DNA of 64,000 nt from Cynocephalus volans. Lineage: Eukaryota; Chordata; Mammalia; Dermoptera; Cynocephalidae. The stretch is taken from positions 48,831,095 to 48,895,094 of the forward strand of contig NC_084464.1 of the NCBI RefSeq assembly GCF_027409185.1, in the 5' to 3' direction. The notes under the pieces were generated by a model. The model searched no databases, was not told where the DNA came from, and saw only the letters and a list, made by a program, of their open reading frames with translations. Both the position numbers and the translations under genes were made by a program. This document shows, one piece after another, positions 55,053 to 64,000 of the stretch (position 1 is its first letter; each line of letters begins with the position of its first letter).

Positions 55053-55230
55053 AATAATAAGTATAGGGCCGAGCCCGTGGCGCACTCGGGAGAGTGCGGC
55101 GCTGGGAGCGCAGCGACGCTCCTGCCGCGGGTTCGGATCCTATATAGGAATGGCCAGTGCACTCACTGGCTGAGTACTGGTCACGAAAAAGACCAAAAAA
55201 AAAAAAATAATAATAATAATAATAAGTATA
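55053..55230 (+). mobile_element. tRNA-derived SINE (shortened-dimer CYN type) with target duplication
   Basis: The SINE (55066 to about 55205) starts GGGCCGAGCCCGTGGCGCAC, has GGTTCGGATCC and GAATGGCCAGTGCACTCACT, and an A-tail continuing into (AAT)n. AATAATAAGTATA flanks it at 55053-55065 and 55218-55230. It sits about 330 bp upstream of the ERVL remnant. Confidence 0.9.
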
Positions 55231-55562
55231 ATGGCAACTTGCTGTTGCTTTATTTTAGAATATCCCTGGGCAGACAGGTAAGGTTGCAGGTATTTTGACA
55301 CCCTGCTGTTTTACAATATGGGGACTGACAGGAAGGCCCAGGTCTGCAGTATAGGCAGTGGCTGGATCTGTGGACAAGGATAACTTACTGTATTTTAACC
55401 CAGAAAGGTTAGAAAGTTTGTTCTTGATATCTTGGCTCAGAATTAGAGACATCTTTGAAGTGCTAATGACATTTGATTTAGCTGAAACCTTGGGATTATC
55501 ATTTTGTAGTTGTGAAAGGGATGGAAAGTTTTTGGAAATCTCTTAATACAATGTGTTACTCC
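55231..55562. other. Unclassified intronic sequence
   Basis: No repeat or coding signal is recognised between the SINE and the ERVL remnant. Confidence 0.35.
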
Positions 55563-55582
55563 GGCCCATCTACCGAGTAACA

Positions 55583-56400
55583 TGAAAGGCTGCTAGTTTT
55601 GAGTGGGGCCCAGAGCAGGAGAAGGCTCTGCAACAGGTCCAGGCTGCTGTGCAAGCTGCTCTGTCCCTTGGACCATATGATCCAGCAGACCCAGTGGTCC
55701 TTGAGGTGTCAGTGGCAGATAGGCATGCGGTTTGGAGCCTTTGGCAGGCCCCTATAGGTGAATCACAGCAGAGACCCTTAGGATTTTGGAGCAAGGCCCT
55801 GCCATCATCTGCAGATAACCATTCTCCTTTTGAAAAACAGCCCTTGGCCTGCTACAGGGCCTTCATAGAAACTGAACGCTTGACTATGGGCCACCATGTT
55901 ACCTTGCGACCTGAGCTGCAAATCATGAACTGGGTGTTATCTGACCCAGCAAGTCATAAGGTTGGGTGTGCACAGCAGCACTCGATCACCAAATGGAAAT
56001 GGTGTATATGGGATCGGAACCAAGCAGGTCCTGAAGGCATAAGTAAGTTACATGAAAAAGTGGCCCAAATGCCCATGGTTCCTACTTCTGCTATACTACT
56101 ACCTTCTCTTCCCCAGCCTGCACCTGTGGCCTCATGGGGAGTTCCCTATGATCAGGTGACAGATGAAGACAAGACTAGAGTCTGGTTTACAGATGGTTAT
56201 GCATGATATGCAGGCACCACCCAAAAGTGGACAGCTGTGGCACTGTACCCCCTTTTCTGGGACATCCCTGAAGGACAGTGGTGAGCAGAAATCTTCTCAA
56301 TGGGCAGAACTTCAGGCAGTGCACTTGGTTGTGCACTTTGCTTGGAAGGAGAAATGGCCAGTTGTGTGATTATATACGGACTTGTGGGCTGTAGCTAATG
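55583..56400 (+). pseudogene. ERVL pol remnant: connection and RNase H domain
   Basis: One frame stays open for 185 codons (55649-56206) and ends just after the VWFTDG motif carrying an RNase H catalytic Asp; an upstream TGA lies at 55583. The following part, with the catalytic Glu in SQWAELQAVHLVVHF, is read in another frame (56163-56369), so at least one frameshift and a stop separate the two catalytic residues. Further stops follow near 56369 and 56400. Confidence 0.85.
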
Positions 56401-56472
56401 GTTTGGCCAGATAGTCAGGGACGTGGAAGGAACATGATTGGAAAATTGGTGAGAAAGTAATTTGGGGAAGAG

Positions 56473-57400
56473 ATGTGTGGATGGACCTCTCTTGAGTGGG
56501 GAAAGGATGTGAAGATATTTATTTCCCATGTGAATGCCCATCAAAAGGTGACCTCAGCAGAGGAGGACTTTAATAATCACATGGATAGGATGACCCGTTT
56601 GGTGGATGCTAGTCAGCCTCTTTCTCCAGCTACCCTTGTCATCATCCAGTGGGCTTATGAGCAAAGTGGCCATGGTGGCTGGGATGGAGGTTACATATGG
56701 GCTCAGCAACATGGACTTACGCTCTCCAAGGCTGATCTGGCTACAGCAACCACTGAATGCCCAATCTGCCAGCAGCAGAGGCCAGCACTGAGCCCCCAAT
56801 ATGGCACCATTCCCTGGGGTGATTAGCCAGCCACCTGGTGGCAGGTTGAGTACATTGGGCTGCTTCCATCATGGAAGGGGCAACATTTTCTCCTTACTGG
56901 AATCGACACTTACTCTGGATATGGATTTACCTTCCCAGCATGAAATGCTTTGGCTAAAACCACCATCTGTGGACTCACTGAATGCCTTATTCACCATCAT
57001 GGCATTCCACACAGCATTGCTTCTGACCAAGGAATTCACTTCACAGCTAAAGAAGTATGGCAGTTGGCTCATGCTCATGGAATTCACTGGTCTTACCATA
57101 TTCCCCATCACCCTGAAGCAGCTGGTCTGATAGAATGGTGGAATGGCCTTTTGAAGTCACAGTTACAGCGCCAGCTAGGTGACAATACCTTGCAGGGCTG
57201 GGGCCAAGTGTTCCAGAAGGCCATATATGCTCTAAATCAGCTCCCAGGATATGGTACTGTTTCTCCCATAGCCGGTATTCACAGGTCCAGGAATCAAGGT
57301 GTGGAAACAGAAGTGGCACCACTCACCTTTACCGATAGGACCCATCAGCAAAATATTTGCTTCTTGTTCTCGCAACTTTATACTCTGCTGGTCTAGAGGT
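56473..57400 (+). pseudogene. ERVL pol remnant: integrase
   Basis: The frame at 56473-56826 carries the end of RNase H (HVNAHQ, then DFNNHMDRM) and the integrase zinc-binding region with paired His and CPICQQQ Cys residues; it stops at TAG 56824-56826. The core follows: the position of the first catalytic Asp reads Glu (VEYIG, near 56860), the second Asp is in ASDQGIHF and the Glu in GLIEWWNG, both in the 56950-57396 frame. A frame change lies between the first and second acidic residues. Confidence 0.85.
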
Positions 57401-57429
57401 CTTGGTTCTGGAGGGAGGAATGCTTCCAT

Positions 57430-57875
57430 CAGGAGACACGAAAATGATCCCATTGAACTGGAAGTTAAGGCTGCCACCTGGCCACTTTGAGCTCCTTGTG
57501 CCTCTGAGTCAACAGGCTAAGAAAGGAGTTACAGTGTTGGCTAGGGCGATTGGCCCAGACTACCATGGGGAAGTTGGACTACTACTTCACAATGGAGATA
57601 AGGAAGAGTATATCTAGAATACAGGAGATCCGTTAGGATGTCTCTTAGTACTACCATGCCCTGTGATTAAGGTCAATGGAAAATTACAGCAATCAAATCC
57701 AGGCAAGACTACAAATGGCCCAGACCTTTCAAGGATGAAGTTTTGGGTCATTCCACCACGTAAAGAAACATGACTAGCTGAGGTGCTCACGGAAGGCAAA
57801 GGGAATACAGAATGGGTAGTAGAAGAAGGTATAAATACCAGCTTCGACCACATGACCAGTTGCAGAAACGAGGAT
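57430..57875 (+). pseudogene. ERVL pol remnant: dUTPase-like domain
   Basis: The 57357-57617 frame reads GHFELLVPLSQQ then GPDYHGEVGLLLHN, which resembles the central dUTPase motif; the Asp expected before the P-D-Y is Gly here. It stops at TAG near 57615. Similar-looking text continues to about 57875 with further stops. The domain lies after integrase, as in ERV-L and unlike betaretroviruses, where it lies in the protease region. Confidence 0.75.
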
Positions 57876-58242
57876 TGTAATTGTTCTCCCTGTTGTGTTA
57901 AGAATGCTTTATGTATATGTACTGTACACATATTAAGCAATTATCTTTGTTTTTGTTCCTCTTCTTCTTTATCATGTACCATGAGACTTACTGACTTTAT
58001 ACCAACATTTAAATATTGTTAACCTTACCTCATAGTATTTGCAGTTTTAAGTTATGGGCTATTGGGAGAAGGGTAAATATCATCTAAGAACTTTATCTTT
58101 TCTTCTTGGAAAGGGATTAATGAGTTTCCGATTGTATGCAGGATAGTGTATCATGTTGGGCCAAACTATTATGTCATACCATTTGAAAATTAATTGTGAT
58201 TTAAGGAGGTAGTATGGACACCAAGTTGACAAGGGGTGGACT
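57876..58242 (+). mobile_element. ERVL 3' internal region and polypurine tract
   Basis: This is non-coding internal sequence between the dUTPase remnant and the LTR. It ends with the purine run AAGGGGTGGA directly before the LTR start, the expected plus-strand primer position. Confidence 0.7.
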
Positions 58243-58753
58243 TGTGAAGGTTAATTCTAGGTGTCAACTTGTTTAGATGAAGGAATGCTGAGAAACCTGG
58301 TAAAGCTATCTTTAGGTGTGACCATGAGGGCGTTTCCAGTAGAGATTAGTGTGGGAGCCTGAGTGGACTGGGTGGGAAAGACCCACCATCAACATGGGTG
58401 GGAACCATCCAATCCGCTGGGGGTCTGGAGAGAACAAAAGACAGAGGAAAAAGGTGAAGTGCTCTTTCTATCCGCCGAAGCTGGAGTACACTCTTCTCTC
58501 TTGTCCGTGGACAAAGAGCTCAAGGCTTTTCAGCTTTTGGGTTCCAGGACTTACACCAAGGTTACCATCAGCCTCCCTGCTTTTGAGGCCTTCGGACTTG
58601 GACTGAGCCACAGTACCAGCATCCATTTTATAGACGACCTATTGTGGGACTTTTCTCCATAACTGCATGAGCTGATTTCCCTAATAAATCCCTCTCATAA
58701 AATTATAACATATCCTATTGATTCTGTCTCTCTGGAGAACCCTCACTAATACA
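58243..58753 (+). mobile_element. ERVL 3' LTR (MLT2-like)
   Basis: The LTR starts TGTGAAGGTTAATTCTAGGT and ends CTCTGGAGAACCCTCACTAA then TACA. AATAAA lies at 58683. Length 511 bp. It shares both termini with the MLT2 LTR at 30551 but is a different subfamily in the middle. Confidence 0.85.
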
Positions 58754-58799
58754 TAGAACATTATTGAATGTAGAAAGTAAGTTTCAATTGTTTGTTCCT

Positions 58800-61700
58800 C
58801 ATCAGTTTTTCTTTTTGTTTAATATTTTAATATTGAGAAGTAGTTCACATTATACACATTTCATCCTTTTGAAAGCATGTAATTTAATGATTTTTAGGGT
58901 TGTGCAATCATCTAATTCCAGAAAAATTCGTCACCTCAAAAAGAAATCCCATACCCAATAGCATTCACTCCACATTTCTCTTTCTCCCCCCAGCTCCTGC
59001 CAACTACGAATCTACTTTCTGTTTCTATGGATTTGCCAATTGTGTTCATTTCACGTAAATGAAATCATAAGATACATGGCCTTTTGTGTCTGGCTTCTTT
59101 CACTTAGCATAATGTTTTCAAGGTTCTTCCCTGTTGTGGCATGTATTAGTACTTCATTTTCTTTCTTTTTAAAAAATTTTGATCCCCATAATTCAACTTG
59201 AAGTACTTCATTTTTTTCTTATGGCCAAATAATATTTCCTTTATGGATGTACCACATTTTGTTTATCTGTTTATTAGTTGGTGGATATTGAGTTGTTTCC
59301 ACTTTTTGGCCATTGTGAATAATATTGCTGTGAACATTTGTGTACAAGGTTTTCAACACCTGGTTTCAGTTCTCTTGAATATTCATGGATACTTCAAAAA
59401 GTTCGTGGAAAAATAGAATTAAAGAATGATACGAATCTTTCCATGAACTTTTTGAAGTACCCTCATACACATAAGAGGAGAATTGCTGGGTCATATGGTA
59501 GCTTTGTGTTTAACTTTTGAGGAGCTGCCATATTGTTTTCCAGAACAGCTATGTTATTTTACATTCCCGCCAGCAATATAAGGGCTCCAATTTCTCCACA
59601 TCTTTGCCAACACTTGTCATTGCTTCTTTTTTTGGTTATAGCCATCTTAATGTATGTGAAGTGGTATCGTGTGTTTTAATTTGCACTTCTCCAGTGACTG
59701 ATGATGTTGAGCATTTTTTCCTGTGCCCTTTGGCTATTTGTGTATCTTCTTTGGAGAAATATTTATTTAAATACTTCGCAAAATTTTAAATTGTGTTATA
59801 TGTCTTTTTATTGTTGAGTTGTAAAAGTTCTTTATATATCTTCCAGATATATGTTTGGTTCCTTATATCCAGTTCCTTACCAGATATATGAGTATGATTT
59901 GCAAATATTTTCTCCCATTCTGTACTTTGTTTTTCACATTTTTTTGGATATGCCCTTTGAAGCACAAAAGTTTCTAATTTTTATGAAGTCTTATTTATCT
60001 TTTTTGTTGTTGTTGCTTGTGCATTTGGTGTCGTATCTAAGAAATTTAAGGTCATGAATATTTACATTATGTTTTTTCTAATTGTTGCCTAATTAACGTC
60101 ATGAAGATTTATGCTGTTTTTTTCTAACAGTCTTATAGTTTTAGCTCTTCTCTTACATTTAAGTCATTGATCCATTTTGAGTTAATTTTTGTGTAAGGTG
60201 TGAGATAGGGTCCACCTTTATTCTTTTGCATATGGATATCCAGTTATCCCTATACCATTTGGTGAAAAAGTAATTCTTTCTTCATTGAATTATCTTGGCA
60301 TCTTTGTCAAAAATCAGTTAACTGTAAGTGTAAGCATTTATTTCTGAACTATTAATTTTATTCCATTGATCTATAATGTCTGTCTGTATATCTGTATCAC
60401 AGTGTCTTTGAGTACTTACTTTATAGTAGATTTTGAAATTAGGAAGTTGTGTGGGCTTCCTAACTTTATTCTTCTTTAACAAGATTATTTTGGCTACCTG
60501 TGGGTCCTTCATATTTACATGTGATTTTAGGATCAGCTTGTCAATTTCTGTAAAGAAGCCAGCTAGGAGTTTGATAGAAATTGCATTGCATCTATAGATT
60601 AATTTGGGGAATGTTGCCATGTTAACAATATTTAGTCTTCTATCCTTGAATATGGGATATCTTTCCATTCATCTGTGTCTTCAATTTCTTTCAACATTTT
60701 GCAGTTTTCAGTGTACAAGCCTTGTACTTCTTTTTAAAATTTATACCTATTTTATTTATTTTGATACTATTATGAGATTATTTCCTTAACTTCATTTTCA
60801 GATTGTTCATTAATAGTGTATAGAAATACAATTGATTTTTGTGTATTGATCTTGTATACAGCAACCTTGATGAACTTATTTGCTCCAATAGTTTTTTAGT
60901 TAATTACTTAGGATTTTCTTTATACAAGATCATGTCATCTGTGAACAGGGGTAGTTTTACTTCTTCCTTTCTAATGTGGATGCTTTTTGTTTCTTTTTCT
61001 TGCTTAATTCCCCTAGCTAGAAACTCCAATACAAGGTTGAATATCAGGTTGAAGAAGTGTGTTCACAGGAGATAATTGATCTGTGATTTTCTTTTTTTGT
61101 GATGTCTTTGGTTTTGGTATTAGGATAATACTGGCTTCATATACTGGGATGTATTGCCTCCTCTTCTACTTTTTGGGAAGGGTTTGTGAAGAATTGGTAT
61201 TAATTCCTGGTAGAATTAATTAGTGAAACCATTTGTACTTTGGTTTTTCTATGTAGAAAGTTTTTAAATCACTAGTTTGCTCTTCTTACTGGTAGATCTT
61301 CTGATTTTCTAAGTTTCCTGTCAGTTTTCAGTAGTTTTTGTTTTTCTAGGAATTTGTCCATTTTGTCTAAGTCATCTGTTTATTGGCATATACTTGTACA
61401 TAGTTTTCCCTTAAAATCTTTTTTTTTTTTTAAATCTGTAATGTTGGTGGTTATGTCTCTTTTTTTATTCCTAAGTATTATATTTTGAATCTTTTGTTTT
61501 TTCTTGGTCCCTCCGGTTACAGGTTTGTCAATTTTCCTGATCTTTCCAAAGAACCAACTTTTGATTTCATTTGTTATATCTATGTTTTTCTATTCTCTGT
61601 ATCATTAATTTCTGCTCTAATCTTTATTCTTTCTTTCCTTTTGCCCTTTTTCTCATGTTTTAAGGTGGAAGATTAGTTTATTGACTTGAGATCTTTCTTA

Positions 61701-61850
61701 ATATGGGCTTTTATAGATATAAAGTTTTCTCTAAGCACTGCTTAACTGGATCCCATATGTTTTGTATATTGTTTTTATTTTCATATATCTCATAGTATTT
61801 TCCAGTTTCCTTTGTGATTTATTCTTTGTCTTAGTCTTTAAAAAAAGAAA
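58800..61850 (-). mobile_element. L1 (old, L1M type), antisense, about 3 kb, 5'-truncated
   Basis: From left to right it runs from the 3' UTR (TTTAGGGTTGTGCAATCATC) back into ORF2. The minus-strand frame 60318-60668 (116 codons) contains KATFPKLIY-like and PTQLPNFKIYYKVS text of the L1 ORF2 reverse-transcriptase C-terminal region. Further 5' text reaches the right end near 61850. Many stops are present. A mini-mariner is inserted at 59386. Confidence 0.85.
59386..59465. mobile_element. Miniature mariner-like element inside L1
   Basis: TACTTCAAAAAGTTCGTGGA and TCCATGAACTTTTTGAAGTA are inverted termini; TA follows the right end. The L1 text rejoins across it (CAGTTCTCTTGAATATT ... GGAGAATTGCTGGG). 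Confidence 0.8.
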
Positions 61851-61892
61851 AAGTATTAGGTCAAATATGCATTAGTACTGGACACAGTAATA

Positions 61893-62075
61893 ATTGCTAC
61901 TGTTTATTGGGTGCCTGTCATTTTATATGCATTATTTCCCTAATGCTTTTAGGAATTGTATGGTTGGTGAAATAGTGGTTTCCTGTTTTACAGACAAAGA
62001 AACTGAGGCTTAGTCAGTAGTCTGAGGTTTTACATAGCAAGTCAGTGTCAGAACTGACTCTTGGGAGCTTGGATT
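61893..62075 (-). mobile_element. MIR SINE, antisense
   Basis: CTACTGTTTATTGGGTGCCT, TTACAGACAAAGAAACTGAG and ACATAGCAAGTCAGTGTCAG are antisense MIR landmarks. Confidence 0.8.
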
Positions 62076-63464
62076 TCTTCTACTCTAAACTACTTGGAAA
62101 TAATGGTGAATCCTTTAAATAGAAGGTTAAATATATTCATTTCCATAATATGCAGGCAGTAGCAGGTAGCTGGACTGCATTTAATACTTGCCGTATTCTA
62201 TTTGTATGTGGAATGTCATTCTTTCTTCCATTTTAAGCAGTTGAGGTTCAGGTCCATGCACCCCACCCCACCCCCCCAACATTACAAGGGCTTTGACTGG
62301 GAACAGGTTTAGGTGGTTTTTTGTATTCAGATTACGATATGAAAGATGACTTGTATCCACAGTTTGTTAAATCTTGTTTTAGATGAGCTATTGCTTTGTC
62401 AAAGAGCAAGTGTTTAAATATTTCCATGTTTGCTTTTTGTTTTTCTGAACAGTGGAATTACTTGTGGGTGAGTGAAGGAAGAGCCTCGTTGAGCCTTTGA
62501 AAAACTGGCTAAAGGAAATAGTAGGGGTTTCATGTTTCATTCCAGAATTCTGTTATTATAGGGTGGTGTAAAGGATGCAACATTTTTAACATGCAACAGT
62601 TCATAACAATGCTGAGCACTTTGTTAACTAATCAGTAAATACTGAAGGATGAAGACATTGGTGTGAGTTTTGATTAACTTGGTATAAGCCCTTCACCTCC
62701 CTTTTTTTGTTTGTTTCTTCTGTTCAGGGTGTGTGGTGATGGTAAGCTTTGAGCCTAGAATTTTAGGCTCAAACTAAAACTTTAAATAAAACTTTATTAT
62801 TTTTTTCTCCTTCGTTACTTCCTTAAGAAAAAAAAGAGAAATTTTAAAGTGCTCTTAAATATGTCTCAGCATTCTGCAGGTAACTTTGTCTTCTGTATGA
62901 TACTATTTCTCATTTGAATAAATAATCTTAAAATTATGCTGAATCTGCTGAGTTGCTATATGGATTGGGGAAAAATTTATTTTCAAAACCAGAATGAGAG
63001 CTTGGTGCAAGCCTTTAAGTACTGATGATGATCTTCTTGAGAGTGTGTCTGAAATGGACAAGATAATTTATTGATGACACTTACTTGAATCAGAAACTTT
63101 TTAATTGGTCAGTAGTGTTATGAGCCTTGCATTTTCAAGAGGTATTCAGTAGCACTTCCACAAGGATGTCACTAAGCCATTATACTCAACAGCGTCTGTC
63201 TCCCCTATTTGTGTACTTGAATGTGTGTAAAACAAAAAGACCTGTTGGGTAAACTGGGAGTAGTACTTCTTGACTCACACAGATATTCATATGAGTCAAT
63301 ACTAATCACTATGGGCCAAGTGTTTGTACTGGAAAGCTCTCTTAAATGACCTTAATTCCTTTATGGTAGTAAAATGTTTTATTTATTTATTTTTGGTTTG
63401 TTCCAGTAACATACACAGTTCTGAGAGATCATTAGTAACATCATGGAATCATAATAACATATTA
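62076..63464. other. Unclassified intronic sequence
   Basis: No gene, RNA or clear repeat family is recognised. Confidence 0.35.
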
Positions 63465-63600
63465 CACATGTGTAGAACTTTTACCATTTTCAAAGCGCTT
63501 TCATGTACGTTATCTCATTTATCCTCCCAACTCTGTTGTCGGTAGGAAAGATACTATCTGAATTTAGATAATTCACTCAGATGAGAAAATCAGTTAGCTG
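63465..63600 (-). mobile_element. MIR SINE, antisense
   Basis: TTTTCAAAGCGCTTTCATGT, ACGTTATCTCATTTATCCTC and ACTCAGATGAGAAAATCAG fit antisense MIR. Confidence 0.75.
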
Positions 63601-64000
63601 ATTGAGACATAGCTACCTTCACAGGGTTGGTGGTATTTTTTGACACATCACTTATTGTTTGGAAAGCAAAGATCTGGTCCTTTGCTTTCCAAAAACCAGA
63701 AACTGTTTTTTTTTTTTTTTTTCAAATGAAGGTTTCTAAGGCTTTTGGAAAGGCTATTATGCTAACTAAACTCATAAGAGACCTAGTTGATTAGAAAAAC
63801 CAGAGATAACAGGAAGATTAATTATGTGAATAATAAAGCGTGGAATGAATTGATTAAAATTCTTTAGAATATACTTCATGACTATAATTCTTGAATTTGT
63901 TATACATTTGTCTCATTCCAAAGCATCCTTTTTGTGACTTCAGTATACTTGAGAAACAATTAGTAATCACTTAGAGGGTTGTTGGGTTATAGAAACATCA
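63601..64000. other. Unclassified intronic sequence with a T-run
   Basis: A run of 18 T starts at 63705, preceded by a short inverted pair (GGAAAGCAAAGATCTGGTCC, CTTTGCTTTCC). The stretch runs to the window edge without an exon. Confidence 0.35.

Larger units (their letters stand above)
55563..58753 (+). mobile_element. ERVL (class III) provirus, 5'-truncated: pol 3' half plus 3' LTR
   Basis: The copy begins inside pol in the region linking reverse transcriptase and RNase H, and continues through RNase H, integrase, a dUTPase-like domain, a polypurine tract and one LTR. The dUTPase lying downstream of integrase is the arrangement known for ERV-L. The 5' LTR, gag, protease and most of reverse transcriptase are absent, and I see no env. 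Several stops and frame changes break the reading frame, so it is a fossil. Confidence 0.9.
37618..64000 (+). other. ZFAND3: ZFAND3 intron 1 (5' portion)
   Basis: The intron begins with the consensus donor GTAAGTG. No acceptor followed by A20-finger coding sequence (the expected next Cys-x2-Cys pair) was seen before the right edge, so the intron exceeds 26 kb. The first 300 bases are still CpG-rich. The rest is AT-rich and repeat-filled; its components are listed separately. Confidence 0.85.

Noticed and set aside
55649-57617. Domesticated retroviral pol gene
   Set aside because: Frame changes and stops separate the catalytic residues, key Asp positions are substituted, and no single frame covers more than one domain.
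60318-60668. 116-codon minus-strand frame as a host gene
   Set aside because: The text is L1 ORF2, and the surrounding sequence is continuous antisense L1.

Overview
This is a window of placental-mammal nuclear DNA. It contains one recognisable protein-coding exon, the first exon of ZFAND3 (AN1/A20-type zinc finger protein 3), on the + strand at 37547-37617 inside a CpG-island promoter. The rest is non-coding: about 37 kb of upstream intergenic sequence and about 26 kb of ZFAND3 intron 1, which runs off the right edge. In human the neighbouring upstream gene is MDGA1, from memory; no MDGA1 exon is visible here.

Species: the window has MIR, L2, old L1, MaLR, ERVL, Tigger and hAT copies, as expected for a placental mammal, and no primate Alu or rodent B1/B2. 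The young SINEs are tRNA-Ile-like monomers (6206, 7796, 15098, 23361), a dimer (43205) and a shortened dimer derivative (478, 28870, 55066). That set matches my memory of the CYN SINEs of colugos (Dermoptera). This is an inference, because no library search was possible.

Layout. 1-2.4 kb: an old L1 piece with a young SINE and an ERV-type LTR. 2.4-12.8 kb: GC-rich, repeat-poor intergenic DNA with several homeobox/POU-motif-rich patches that look like conserved regulatory elements, and an orphan CpG island at 10.43-10.77 kb. 12.8-36.5 kb: ancient repeats (L1, L2, MIR, MER5A), including a four-element nested LTR/DNA-transposon mosaic at 30.55-31.85 kb. 36.59-37.9 kb: the ZFAND3 promoter, with ETS, NRF1 and SP1 type sites, the 5' UTR and exon 1. 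37.6-64 kb: intron 1, holding a 5S rRNA retropseudogene, an 82-bp GT microsatellite, an unusual 80-bp retroposed insert with perfect 16-bp target duplications, a 1.33-kb mariner with three palindromic miniature relatives in the window, a 56-bp-arm inverted repeat, and a broken ERVL provirus 3' half (RNase H, integrase, dUTPase, LTR).

No operon-like or multi-gene system is present. The most notable observations are the 80-bp retroposon, the mariner family with its miniature copies, the foldback at 53.1-53.3 kb, the orphan CpG island, and the long stop-free frame upstream of and in phase with the ZFAND3 start. Repeat boundaries and family names are by eye and memory, so edges may be off by tens of bases.
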